From contig BTPP01000003.1 in NCBI GenBank assembly GCA_037102815.1, positions 62,001-126,000 on the forward strand: a DNA stretch of 64,000 nucleotides, in the 5' to 3' direction. Below, one piece after another: positions 35,401 through 48,900 of the stretch. The DNA comes from Neurospora intermedia. Taxonomy: Eukaryota > Ascomycota > Sordariomycetes > Sordariales > Sordariaceae. The notes beneath the pieces are model-generated. The model worked only from the letters and a program-made list of their open reading frames with translations. It was not told where the DNA came from and searched no databases. The position numbers were made by a program, and so were the translations under genes. Positions within the stretch are counted from its first letter, which is position 1. Every line of letters starts with the position of its first letter.

Positions 35401-35716
35401 TGGTGCTTGCTGTGAGGGGAGGAGGGCCGGAGGGTGCTTTTATAAAGGCTGATGGTGTGAAGCCGGGGGTTGGTGTATTGGATGGCCCTGGTGTAGGCCG
35501 CTTGACTGTTGGAGGCCCATTGTATGAATGAGGCCGCACGTCGTTTATGGAGCGCTTTTGCCCAATGACCACATTGGTCGTCGTCAGCACGGTCCGTTGT
35601 CGGAAAGGTTGATTCTGTTGCCTTTGCAGTTCCTGCTGCTCCCTCGCTTCCTGTAGAGTTGTCTTATGCCATATGCCGACTGGACTTGGTTTGTTTGGTT
35701 GCCAGTTATGCGACAT
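32452..35716 (-). CDS. HELQ/Hel308-type superfamily 2 DNA helicase
   Basis: Predicted 3'-5' DNA helicase for replication-fork and crosslink repair, of the HELQ group (also the helicase half of Pol theta/Mus308). Five exons sum to 999 residues with all phases consistent: 35716-34820, 34734-34552, 34491-33134, 33071-32548 and 32489-32452. After a disordered N-terminus of about 140 residues come: motif I SAPTGGGKS (about 190-198); CTMEKANSLIN across the first join; DECH box (VVLDECHMIDDGYRG); AMSATLT; NIRLLKDWLGG; VAFHHAGLTTEER; TASLAAGINLPARRVI; and QMRGRAGRKG. A winged-helix/ratchet part (LKEMGFITV, MLQGGILKE) and a helix-hairpin-helix-like end (VFWDNGFKTVAVIANADP) follow. There is no polymerase domain. 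The 38-nt last exon rests on a GCTAAC branch and GATAG acceptor and gives a QIEMQQELMEEE end. A poly-Thr loop is encoded by a GGT tract. Confidence 0.9.
34296..34331 (-). repeat. GGT/ACC microsatellite in the helicase gene
   Basis: About twelve perfect GGT units on the plus strand encode consecutive Thr in the helicase gene. They lie between the SAT motif and the second RecA-like domain, in a loop with surrounding Thr/Ser/Pro. Length variants keep the frame. Confidence 0.9.
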
Positions 35717-38700
35717 AACCGGATGGCGACTGTGATGAAGCTAGAGGAGAAAGCAAATAAAATCGGTCAAATATGGATCGTAATGCTCCATGCAAGAAAA
35801 AAAAAGAAGAAAAAAAAAAAGCGAGTGGTGAGGTTTGTGATGTGATCGCAAAAGTCGATAAACACAATGATTGCAATTCGGACAAATGACAAAGCGAGCG
35901 ACACAGAAAGCGAGCGACACAGGAAGTGAAGGGACGATGGAGCTGTTACTGCGGATGCGATCAAAATGTGCGATCGGATGGGACTGGAATGAACAGAGGA
36001 TTGCATTTAACATCTAAAGAAAAAAACGAAAAAGATAGGTGTTCTAACAGATGGTCAGGCAGAAGCAGACAAGGGCTCATTGTTGCCTATTTCTTCTCCG
36101 TCATTTGCAATATTGAGATTGCTGAACGCGTTTTGCCCCTCGAGATATCGTGTTGGAAGCAGGCCAGTCGTTGTCGAATGCTGTGGTGAGCAGCAAGGTG
36201 CATAAACAATTATGGAGAATATCATATTCACTTATGCTCGGACAAGCTCGGGCTTTGTTGGTAGAGTTGACAACTACTGCGTACAAACACACCTACAAAG
36301 GGGAGTTCCAAGATCTCTTTAAATAGATCCTTCTATCCTAATCTAATGTACATTATACACCGATCTTGTGACAGCGACTCGGTTGTTGTGATTCTGCCGG
36401 ATGGATGCTGATTGCCTCTTTCCTCTCAACTCACTGTCTCGCGATCCTTCGTTCAAACGCGCACATGGCAACGTCGACTGGGAGGTGGTACATCAGCCAC
36501 TGAGGCATGCACCACCTTAATGGCAGTTTTGAATACAACAATGTTCATTTTTGACAAGTCAACAATCTGCGAATATAGTTCGGCCACTTTCAATTACAAG
36601 AACGGTTAATAGTCATGACTCTAAGTTAAGTGTATTCAAGCATTCAACAACCTCATTCCGTTGTACGGTGGCAGCCACATCACAAGCCACAGAGTTCCGC
36701 CTTCTGTCAGGCACGATCCTCATGGTTTTTTGGCCCTACAGGTAGCCAGTGTCGTCCGGTTGCCGGCCGCACTGAGTGCTTCGAAGCATCATGCAGGGAA
36801 GGTGTGACCTGTACTGTTGACACCAAGCCGCCGCCGAGTCCGCTTGCAAAATTCGCCTGCCCGCGTTCTGGATTAGAAATCGTCGCCAGCAAAGGCGAGG
36901 ATGAAAATTTCGTGTGGCTATTGCTTTTACGCATCTACTAAATCCAATCGGGCTTTTAATAGCTTATAGGATGTTGGGCGAAACAATGTCGTGTTTTCAA
37001 TTCTTCGATTACCAATAACTTCATGGCAAAAATGTTAAGGAATTTGGGGGACGGGGAAAGATGCGGCACGGAGTAGAGCATAGAGAGGTAAGTAAGTAAC
37101 GAACACAGAACTGCCCGAACGGAACTGAGGCTCGCTCGGCTCGGGAGTCACACTTTTTGGGTCTTGACCTACAGTCTGATACTGCCTTCATTGTTAGCTC
37201 AAGACCTGGGATCAACTACCCCAGGCGTTGTCATGCTGTGAATACACTGTTTCCAAAATGAAAGGTACCGTATCAGACCTTGTTGATTCCTTTTGGAAAT
37301 ATACTCGGCTATTAATTTAGTCCTTAAAAGGTTTGGACTATCTAGAAAAAAAAACTCGTTTAGTATACACTACTAGGAGTGAGCAAGGTACCTTAGGTAC
37401 ACTAAAAACAAACGAGCACAAGATTGTAGTGTATTGATCCCAGACAAGATCTCGCCGTCAACCTCGATCGTCGTTCGTGGTCGTTCGCTCCTGACTTCAG
37501 GGCAGTTTGTCGGCGGTCCAAAAGGTTCAATCAGTGTGGACCAATCGGCATGGATAATAGGATCCGTAATGTCCAATTCGGTTCACGCTAGAAGCAAGTT
37601 AAACCTTGAAGGACATGCTCTCCTCAATCCAGCCCCCCACATGGAACTAGAGCCGATCCCTGTGCCTCTACTGACCGTTTCCTTGACGCTTCCACCCTAA
37701 TTTGTGAACCTTCATCGCTCACTGCAAACAAGTCATCCTGCTACGATGGTTGAGGAAGACAGAAACCATGCAAGTAACAATGCAGACTCGGCAACTGATA
37801 GATGTTTGGGCAATTGGCTTGCTTACAATCCTACTTGGGAACATGATCTGGAGGTGCTGTCGGATGGAAACCTGGAGCCCGTTGACAGCCGGCCGTTTAG
37901 CTTTTTCCAAGTTGCCCCAAACGCCATCACCACAGTTGGCGCCCTTCTGAAACGCCTCACTTTTTGCGCGCGATACCCTCCCTGGACCGCGAACTGCCAC
38001 GTCGAAACTAAAAGCTCGTGTGTAAAAGCAGAAACCAACAGTGTTAAGTAGTGTCTGTCAGGGACACAACTTTGTTAGCCATTACAAGCCTTTCAGAACC
38101 GTTGAATTGGGGATTTGATCTCAAGTCAGGTGATGATCTGCAATCTCAATGGAAGTGAGATTTCATGCGAGCCCGTTGAGAGTGTGCAGGAGGCTGTTAC
38201 TCTGGATATGTTTGGCAAACAAGCCCCCTAGCAAGACCTCCCATTGAGCGTAACGAAGCGCGCATATCAGGTCGGCTTCCAGACGGCGGAATAGCTCGTC
38301 AAACCTCCCACTGTGATGGGGGCTTTGCTTGGCAGGATGCTTGGTGGGTCTCCACTCTGTGCTGAGGCAAAGTTTCGCTTCCATCCCCTCGAGACTTCAT
38401 CATGGCGCAATGGCAATGTGTAGCCAGAACTGACGGATTTAAAAATTGAAATGATGGCACATTTGGCTTGGGTGGTGAAGTGTTCTCGGTGAGGAATCAT
38501 GGGAAGGGATACCACATCTTTGCGAGTTCATCCGTTGCGATATGCGGGTGGCGCTGATATCATTGTGTCAAAACAACCATCTTACCAGTCCACAGCTGTT
38601 CAAAGGTTGACGGTTTACAGAGACTGACGTCAGCTGCCGTTTGGCGGACATGATAAGTTTGAGAAGATGGCAGCAGTCAAGACACAGAAGAGGGGTGACT

Positions 38701-41700
38701 TGAAAGTTAAGGCAAAGTCGGACTCAAAAAACATGTCGCTAGTGCCAATGTCTGCTGCTTATGGGGTGCTCTGTTGGTCGGACAACATGGAAGCTGAAGT
38801 AATGAGCTGCAGAGGTTGCATATGACGACGATACGCAAGGGTCGTCAATTTTTCCATATTCATAAGAGATCGAATTATTGAGGAACAATTGCAGGAGTTC
38901 AGTTCAGATCGTGAAGATTCAAAGATCGATAGATGACTGGAGGACTGGTTGTCCCCGAGGCAAAAACCACAGGACGACGCGCAAAGCCGAGATCTCCAGT
39001 CCTCCTGCACCCAAGCATCTCGTCACAGTGCGTGATCCGAGTGTGAATTTAGGTCTTATACTGTCTTTCCGACTTCATTCCATTGAGTCGCAACTTGGTC
39101 AACACTCCTCATGGCTCGGCCAAAGGGATGGGTGTCGCTATCATTGAGTCCTCCTATGAATTCGGGGTCCCTCTATCCGTGGATTATCTTGGTTTTATGA
39201 ATTTTCCGGTCCGTTGCACATGGCCACGCCGAGCTTTGCACGATTGCGGTCAAATTGCTCGAACCCTGCGCACAACGGGATGCCGTAGAGTTTTCTGTTC
39301 TCTAGCGCTGAAGGCAGCTAGGCACTGGCGGCGAACGGATCACCACCCGGTTTACTCCCACTTGTCGCCTGGCTGAGTTATGCGACTGCTTGTCCTTCCA
39401 GAGACGAGTGCCATATAGCTGCACTCATTCGACAGCCAAAATGCAATTGTTGTCAAGGTGCTGATGAAGCTATCTCGCCCATAACAGAGATTCCAGGGAT
39501 ACGGGGGAACGTTGACGAGTAGCACATGGGCAGAGAATGGAACACTGATGAACTGTGGAGATGCCAGGGATCGACAAGGGAAGCAATCTGAAGCACAGAT
39601 GGAAATGCCCGTGGGCGTTTTCGGGATCCCACCTCTCCTAATCGGGTGTCTTGGGGACGACATCACAACAGTTCAACCTAGCCGGCCACTTTCATTTTCC
39701 CAAAGAGATCTTGAGTGATTCGAGGCGATAACCGATGATGGTCTATAGTCGCGGTTGCGGTGCTTATTCACTTTACCTGTGAAGTGCATCACTGCGGTTG
39801 GTGACTGTTTCGCCAAGCTTATGAAGCATCGACTACTTGCCAAGAAAGCCGCGAACCCGTGCACGCGTGATCGCCGATCACGGGCCACTCAAACACAGAT
39901 GTTTGGTGAAGGGTCCTGACAAAGTCAACCGTGGACCAGCGACTTTTGGTGAACTCGATACTGAGGTTATTCACTTCTGTGTTCTTCCTTTATGCAGCTT
40001 GGCTGCAAGATCTGGCGCGCGACGACGCCGATACAAAATAAGCCGCTAGATAAGATCTAGGCAGGGGCAGCACAACCCGAGGAAGGCGGTGTTACACCAA
40101 AATGACCTAGCAAGCCAGACCAAGCCGAATCTCCCTCACCCAGCGGCCTAGTTGCTGTTAAATGTGTTACGTATATCTTGGCAAGTGATGGGTTGCTGAC
40201 GAGCATTTCTTTCACAGCAGCTTTGGGAATCGACCGACCGCTGGCCGTGTTAGAGATGTTGAAGCACTGAGGTTGAGGAAAGGGGAGGCGGGAGGGCGAA
40301 CGATGGGGTCAGCGTGGGATTTGCGGAGGAAGCCATCATGACCCACATCTGGAATCCCCGACCTAGCCCACAAAAAGATTGCAGAACAAAGAACCTGACG
40401 AGAGATGAGTAGGTAGACGTAAAGCGTCCCCTGAGCGAGAGGAAGCATGATGAGAAGCTTCTTCATCCACATGCGAGCCTAGATTTTTGAGCCCATGGCC
40501 CTGATGAAGCCGAGAAGTGCAAATACACAACGGAAAGTGTGATGTTGGGATGGTAGGACGTTGGATTGCATCCACGCAATTACCAGACGCTGAGCAGAGC
40601 CTTGATGTCGAATTGGGTCCAAAGAGTCGGAGACATGTTGTCCAGACCGGCTCGGCTGGCTCGATTGGTGACTGGGCGCGCGGAGATACAAGCGTGAGAC
40701 AGAGCATCCAATGACACGCAGTATTGTCGGGTACATTGGCCATGTATCTAGAACCGCTGTTTCCCAGGCGTGCCAGGCACACGGCACACATCATAACCAC
40801 CCAGCCAGTATATGGCCGGAGAACTAGACAGAAACTGTCGAGGGCAGGCCAGGGCTTTACCTGTCAGCACAGTTCAGCCTCTGGTCCAACCTTGACTGGA
40901 ACGAAACTGGAACTGGCGACGCGGACGCGCACAGTTTAGGGCCGCACGCCGGCAATCAAAGGACGAAGAGCAGGCCAGCGAGCGAACCGCGAAATCGAGC
41001 CTCTTCTGCGTGGCGACTTTACGCCATCTTACTGTGAGTGGGGCGCGGCGTGTACCGACCACCATGATGATGGAATATGCAAAGAACACTAACGGTCAAG
41101 TTCATTGCCAAACAATAAAAGACGTGATAAAATGAAAGGTGGCCGTCGGACGAGTCGGCGTCTCGGGTTGAAGGTGGAGCGGCCGGAGCAGGTGCCAGTT
41201 GGATGGATGGACAGATTTGCGGCAGGGCTTGGCCAGAGATTGAAGGTGGGAGAAGTGGAAAGGAACGGAGGAGAATGGAGAACGGCATGAGGTTGAAGAG
41301 GTTTTACTCCTCGCTGGGTTTTCGGGGGCCTGGGGCTGCCGCGAGGTAGACGGGAGGGATCGTGAGGTATCAGCCAAGTCTCGCGATGGTGGCTGCATGG
41401 CTGGCGCATGTTAGGAAATCCCATAGGGATACATGATGAGACCTAACACTTGATCAAACAAACACTAACTGAATGCGGGAGTCGCAGACCCCTGCAGAAA
41501 CCTGGCCTGTACCTCTAGGCACTAGCGATATCCGGATCCACCCATCCGAATGTGTGTTGTGTGGGCTTGGGCAGGCTAGGAGGTAAGTACCTAGTTGCGT
41601 AGGTTCGGCTGCCCTGCGAATGTGCGGGCTCTTTGGTGCTGGAAGGTTGATGGAAAGCCCACCCGGTCGTCGCAGGGCAGTTTCTTTTTCTTGCTCACTT

Positions 41701-42989
41701 GAATAGGTGTTCAACTTTTTCCCCCCAGAACTAGAGGTAACTCGAGGCTCGAGCATAATACCCATCATGCCCTGGGGATTTTTACCACCGCTCGGTAGAC
41801 GTGACTGTCATTACAAGAGTGCAGTGTCAGACAACAGGCAAGGTCTGCCCGCCTAGGTAGCATCCCGTCGAGATATTGAGAGAAGAGCAAGTCTGCTCGG
41901 CACCCGACCTCAAACATCGAACTCCATATTTCGTCGCTGTACAAAGGTCTCTCACGTCTTCTTCCCACCAACAATAACCCCCCTACATATGCCTGGAGGC
42001 ACTCATGACGGGAAGAAAAATCGAGTTCAATGTGATGATGAGTCGCAAGTCGTGTACCTACCTAGAGGCCATAATGGGTCATACCCACATCCATCCAGCC
42101 AGCCAAATAAGTAGTGTGTGTACAAGAGAGACAACGACTAGGTACCCGTCCCCCGTTAGGACCGTTATTACGAGCCACCCTGCAAGACCTTGCCAAAAAA
42201 AAGGTACCTTTCCTCTTCTGATGAATCCTTGCCCATTTCCACTTGACGTTTCTCGCTCCAGTCGCTTTCTCCATTACTATTACTTTTGCCCACACATATC
42301 TCTCTCTCTCTCTCTCCCTTCCCTTTTCTCCCCTCTTCGCCAACAACGCTGGGTTTGTCCTTCCCACATGCACTCCGACTTGCCTGATCTGGACCGTGTA
42401 TAGGCTTCCCACGTCTTCCCCAGCCCAGACGGGATTTTTACCGGCCGCCGCAACTTTGACAGCATTTCCCCATTACAGACCAGCATATTACACCTTTACC
42501 ACCGAGACGACGGGCCGCCTCTTGCGACTTGACCCTACCTCGAGCTCCTCAGTCCCGTCTATGTCACGGTCGTCCCACGGCTGCTGCTCCAAACGGCATC
42601 TCGCATACTCGCCTTGCCCATTCCCTCCCCCGGCATATCAGCATCCTGGTCAGCCTGAGATTCAGGTCCGACTCAGATTCACTTCAGGTTTGGGTGTTGG
42701 AAGCTATCTTACTTGATCCCAACGGCATTGGTCGTCTGCACGGGGCGCCGGCACGCTTCTGTCCTAACTTATGGCCGATCTGCTGGCCCTTTCATCTCAC
42801 GTTTCCAGCATCTCATAGTCCACGTCGAGTGGCCGTCTCTGTTCACGAGTCCTTTCGGCCACGTTCAGTTGGAGATCTGATTCACTACATCAAAAGCGCC
42901 ACTAGGCACACACTTCACCCGTCACCCACTTGGCTTCTTAAAAGGTTCAAGGTTCCAGGTTTGCGGGACCTTTTGACTGTTTCAGCACC
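35717..42989. other. 7.3 kb gene-free region upstream of snt2
   Basis: The longest gap in the window. All frames here are short, none shows a recognisable domain, and I found no convincing splice chain. Base composition looks mixed rather than strongly AT-rich, so it is not an obvious RIP-degraded transposon. The last 2 kb (about 41-43 kb) becomes pyrimidine-rich with a TC tract (about 42299-42317), as expected for a long promoter and leader of the plus-strand gene at 42990. CTAGGT-type motifs at 41588-41594, 41852-41859 and 42138-42145, and a near-palindrome GGTACCTTAGGTAC near 37388-37402, are the only repeated words I noticed. Confidence 0.5.
42299..42317. repeat. TC microsatellite
   Basis: Short perfect TC dinucleotide tract in the pyrimidine-rich DNA upstream of the snt2 gene. 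Confidence 0.85.
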
Positions 42990-45900
42990 ATGGCCCAAAA
43001 AACACAACATGTGATTCCCTCTGAGGAGCAGACAAACTCTGCGAGTCGCACCTTATCTGCCAAGGAGAAGGAGGGCGCGGCAACCGCAAGTGCAAATGCA
43101 AACTCGACCAAGCAGTCAGCCAACTCTCCCGCAGCAACCTCCTCCGGTACCTCATCTACTTCTATATCTAACGTTCTCCCACGGATGTTGGATCCCTCAC
43201 CTCTTCCCCCAAATAATTCTGAACCTTCTACCGACGCCCCCATGGGCAAGTCAACACAGACAAGCGCACAAGCCGCCGCCGCCGCCGCCAAAGATGGCAG
43301 CACGGCGGCCAACCCCTATGGAACGCGCTCACGAAATCGCACAGGCAATTCTCGCATCAACTACGCGGAGGATCGGGACCTCGACATGGACATTTTCGAA
43401 TTGTATCCGGATCGTCGAGAAGGAGGTGAGGCCAAGAAGGGATCCTCGAAGCAAGCCGCAGCATCAGCATCATCAGCAACTACGCAAGCGGCAACACCAT
43501 CATCATCATCATCGCCGACAAATGGTGCATCTCAGCCAGCGCCACGCACTGCGGTAAACGGTACATCAGCAGCAACCACCGTCACGTCGACCTCAACGTC
43601 GACCTCACGGAAGCCGCTTCCCACAATCGACGATTCTCGCAAAGGCCACTCTTCCAACGGCACCAAAGATCAGCAGGCTCGTCAACCTTCGACGTCACCG
43701 GCCGCAAACGGGGCTGCTACCACCACCACTACCAATGGCCCCACAAAGTCCAAAAAGCGAAAAGCAGATCCTGCAGCAATTGCTTCCAGCAGCCAGACGC
43801 CGACCAGTGCAGCAAACTCGTCGACATCGCACAACAAGCGGGTCAAGACAACTTCAAACGATAACAACGGCAACAGCAAGACACCGACAAATGGGCCCGT
43901 GAGCGATCTGGGCACGGCTGCTGGTTATGGCGAGACCAATCTCCTCACTTTTGAAAACACCAAGGCGATGCCCAAGGACGGCAAGATGGTGGCTGATGAC
44001 GGCACTGTTCTTGAGGTGAACGGTAAGTTGTGAACTCTTTACTTTTTGGGGGGGTTGCGCCTAATTCCCTATGGGGAAATGATGGCTCCGGTTTTCGTCT
44101 CTTTTTTTTGGTGTGTCGAGAGGCGCCGTTCTGACATGGATTGCAGATCACGTTTATCTGGTCTGTGAGCCGCCTGGGGAGCCTTACTACCTGGGCCGCA
44201 TCATGGAGTTTTTGCACACCAAAAACGACCCGACAAAGCCGGTGGACGCGTTGCGCGTCAACTGGTACTACCGGCCCAAAGACATTGGCCGGAGAGTGCA
44301 AGATACGCGGATGGTTTTCGCCACGATGCACTCGGACATTAGTCCTTTGACGGCCCTGCGCGGCAAGTGTCAGATTCGGCACAAGACGGAAATCCCCGAC
44401 CTGGCGGCGTATAAGAGGTTGCGCGACTGTTTCTGGTTCGAGAAGCTGTACGACCGATATATCCAGAAGAACTACGAGGTGATTCCAACCAAGCAGATCA
44501 TCAATGTGCCCGAGCATGTCAAGAAGGTGCTGGACGAGCGATGGAAGTACATTTTGGTGGAGCAAGGCCGAGGCAAGGAACTAACCAGTGCGGTCAAGAC
44601 TTGCAAGCGGTGCGTCGGCTACTGCGCCAGGTAAGTCGTGGACCTTCTGTGTTGCCTCAGATTTGGTTTGGATTCCATCTTCCCTTTTGTTCTCACACTT
44701 GATTCACCTCACTCACTTCATCACTTGCTTTTTTCGATGCACCCCTTCCACCCGCGGTACCGGGACGGGAACACACTAACTGCAAACAATCCCTCCCCCC
44801 CTTCTTCTTCGGGTGGTTTGGTGCTCAGTGCATTGGGTGGTCTGTGCATCATCCTGATGGACGGTATACTTTGATTTGGCGCGGCTTGGCTTCGCACTCG
44901 TGCCTCTGGGCTTGGCCAATAAAGTGTGGGCCCGTCCCAGAACAGGACGTTGCAGCATGTCGCGGTCCCCCATTTCAGTGCCTTGCCCCCACCCCCCTGG
45001 TCCCTTGCTCCCCCATCATTCGCATATCACCCCCCCTTGTCTTTGTCAATTACCACTCCCCCATCTCAACCAACCAGTAAGCAATGGATGTGCTGACGCC
45101 CGCAACAGCAATGATTCGGTGGATTGTGCCGTGTGTCAAAACACGTACCATATGAACTGTGTAAGGCCGCCGCTGCTCAAGAAACCGTCGCGTGGCTTTG
45201 CCTGGTCCTGCGCTGCATGCAGCCGTGCTCAAGAGCGCAAGCTGGAGGCGCGCAACACCCCCAACGTCCTCGATCCCAATGGTACCCATTTTGACGATGA
45301 CGACGAGTTTCTCGAAGACGATGAGGAGGACCCGCCCGGCGTCCAGACTGGCATGAGCAGTCGCACTAGTCCGGCCACCGAGGACTTGCACCAGGAGGCC
45401 ACGGCAGAACAGATATACCAGTGCAGCCTATGGCCATATCGTTACCTAGGAATGCACTGCAAGGTCGAGGATGCCCTGGACTATGATGATCGCATCTTCC
45501 CCCGTGCTAGCACCCGTTTAGGGCCGCGCCACCAGGCCGTTGTGGTGCCGTGGTATGGCCGCCCGGTGCAGTATGTGAAGCCTCTCGAGATCAAGAAGAC
45601 CGGAAGAAAAGACGGGAAGCTCAACAAGGAGCAACAGGCTCTTTTGGAAGCAGAACGTAAAAAGCGAGAGACACGTCCTCAGTGGATACAGGACGAGCCT
45701 GCCGGTTATGTCGAGAGAGGTGGCGATGATACCGTCACAGTACTCTACAAGCCCCCTGAACTCTGCGGCAAGCAGATGCCCAACGAAGCCATTGACGAGT
45801 TCATGGACAAGGCCAGAGGCATGGCGGTAGAGCTGGGTCTTCCTCCACGATCGACGAACTTGCAGGATGTTGCAAGGGACCTCCTCTTCAAGAATGATTT

Positions 45901-48900
45901 TGACCCTAAAAAGGCCCTGCAGCAGCTGTCCAAGGTCCCCAAAGCGGAGTTCAAGGAGCCCGAACTTACTCCTGCCGAACTCAAAAAGTTTGAGGAGGGT
46001 GTTGGCAAATACGGCTCCGAGTTGCACCTCGTTATGAAACACGTCAAAACTCTAAAGCCGGCAACAGTAACCCGATTTTACTACACCTGGAAGAAAACGG
46101 AGCGAGGTAAGCAGATCTGGGGTAATTTCGCTGCGAGAAAGGGGAAAAGGGACGCAAAGAAGGCCGAGGCTGCTGCCACAAAGCAGGCCGACGACGTTGC
46201 AGATGACCACGACGACTCAGCCTTTGATGCAGGCAAGGCCAAAGCCCGAAAGAAGGCGTTCATGTGCAAGTTTTGCGGCACCAAGGCGTCGCGGCAATGG
46301 CGTCGTGCCCCCACTATTTCACAACCCATCGGAGAGACTAGTGGTCGCAGTACCAAGCAGGATAAGAAGGGGGAGTTCATTCCTGCTCTCTGTCGTCGGT
46401 GCGCCGAGCTCTGGCGCCGATACGCTATCCAGTGGGAAGACGTGGACGAAGTTGCAAAGAAGGTTGCCCAGCTCGCAGGCCGTAACTGGAAGCGCAAGGT
46501 CGACGAGGACCTTTACAAGGAGCTGCTCGCGGCTGACGAAATGATTGCCAACACCAAGATTCGCACCCCGGAACCTACGCCTGTCCCAACGCTTGTCCAC
46601 GAGCCACCGGCGGCTGGTCAAGAGCCGCCGCGGAAGAAGCTCAAGGGGTCCACTCGCGAAAAGGACAAGGACAAGGCTCAGGAGAAGGAAAAGGAAAAGG
46701 AAAAGGTGGAAAAAGAAAAGGAGAAGGAAAAGGAGAAGGAGAAGGAGCTCGAGCCCGCAGTGTCAGAGCCGGGCAGTGTGGCTACCACTCCCACCCCAGT
46801 CACAACAAAGAAGAAGGAGAAGGTCGTCGAGAAGCCGGTGACTATTGAGAAACCCGCTCCGCCTCCACCGCCCCCCGTTCCCGAAATCCCGAAGCCGCGA
46901 ACATTACCCTGCGCTATTTGTCGTCAGATGGAACCTATGGGCGATCAACATCTCTCATGTAAGGAGTGCCGGATGACAGTTCATCGCAACTGCTATGGTG
47001 TCCTGGAGCATCGGGCTCCCGGGAAATGGACGTGCGATATGTGCCTGAACGACAAGAGTCCGCAGGTATCATTGGTAAGTAACGAATGTTTTCTGAAGTA
47101 TTGTTGTCGTCTACTAACACTTTTGTAGAGCTACAAGTGCGTCCTTTGCCCGGTTGAAAAAACGGAGCATGATTTTGTAGGGCCACCCAAGAATTCCCAT
47201 AAAAAGAAGACCGAAAAGGAGCGTGAGCGTGAACGCCAAGAGCGGGAGAATGCCATCAAGGCTGCCGAATACTATCGGAAGAAGCAAGAGGAGTTGAACC
47301 GACCTGTCGACCCGCGCGAACCCCTGAAGCGGACTGCAGACAACAATTGGGTGCATGTTACTTGCGCGGTTTGGACCCCGGAAGTCAAGTTTGGCAATGC
47401 CAAAGCGCTTGCCCCTATTGAGGGCATCCCATTGATCAGCCGAACGAAGTACTCGGAGATTTGCAGAGCTTGCAAACAGGACGGCGGAGCTTGTGTCAGC
47501 TGCTATCATTGCAAGTCGCCAGTCCACGTTGAGTGTGCCCACAAGGCCGGTTATGTCCTCGGTTTTGACATCACACCGGTAAAGGGTTCTCGCCGTGATC
47601 AGCATAACATCGTTACTCTCGGGAGTGAAAGTGGTACAATGTCGGCCACGATCTGGTGCAAGGAACATGCGCCTCAGAAGGGCGCATTTCACCCAATGCA
47701 CGAAAAGGTGGACGAAAGTGGCATGACCGCACTACAGCTCTATGTTCAAAACTACAAGCAGGCAGACTTGACTCTTACGGGTTGCGCGAGGAAGGCCATC
47801 CAAATCACTCCAACCACACGGCCTACTTCATCTTCTGCGACATCAGCAAGTCACCAAACGAGACGAATCTCGACGATTCACCTGCTTAACGGGGATCATG
47901 GAGAATCAGCCGCGGGTTGCCGACAACCAGGCAGCAAGATATGCTTGACTTGTGGGACTGATGTGAGTCCCAAGTGGTACCCCATCGATGAAGCCCAGGA
48001 GCGTGGGCTCGTAAATGGATATTGCGGTAATTTGGGATCAGAAGCACAGAAGTTCATCGAGCAGAGGAGTGTTCAATGCCACAAGTGCAAGAAGGAGGGA
48101 CGTCAACCACATGTGCATCCTAAGAGGGAGCCAACACCCCCTCCTCCTCCCGCGCCACTCTTGGTTCCAGCCGTTGAGCCAGTCGTCCACCCAGTACAGG
48201 TATCTCAGGTGCCGCCGGTGGCACCACCACCAGCCCCAGTTACAACGGCCCCAACAGCTGTGATGGATATTCCAGGTAGTAGACAACCTGGCCCAAGTCC
48301 TTACTGGTCACCCGGGGTCCAGGCAGCCCCCATCCAGCCTCCTTTAGCTCACCCGGCGCCTATTCGTCCCCCGGTCTCGCACCCTCCTGTTCCTGTATCA
48401 GGCCCTGTCGCCCCGCAGGTTGCTCCCCCGCCGACACTTCCCCCGAGCCTCGCGCCTCGGGGCCCATCTATGCCACAGTCCCTGTTTGGATCGGCACCTC
48501 CGAGACCTTACGACGACTGGCACCGTCAGCCATCAGGTCATCCACCACCGTTGCATCCAGCACGACAGTTGAACGGCACTGGTCCTTCACCACCACCGTT
48601 GAACAGCATGCCTTCATTGGCCCCACCCAACCATCTACGGCCGTCACCCTCGCTCTCGATTGCGAACCTAACACACGCTCAACCCCCGCCTCCTCCTCCC
48701 CAAAACGGGCATAATGGGCATATAGCACATCCATCTCCCTATGCAAGGATGGATGGTTTGCCACTTTCGCCTCGCCGGGTGAGCGGCCAGCCCACCACTC
48801 CGAGCGGCGGCTCCTATCTATCAGGAGGCTCTCTCCATAGCCACGGAGGACCACCCGATCTGCGACCGCCTACGGATTTACGAACAGACTTACGACCCCA

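Noticed and set aside
37354-37414. Possible hairpin with CTCGTTT arms
   Set aside because: Arms match only over about seven bases with different spacing after that; no target duplication.
35717-42989. RIP-degraded transposon as explanation of the long gap
   Set aside because: Composition by eye is not strongly AT-rich and no paired repeats or transposase traces were seen; a dinucleotide RIP index was not computed.
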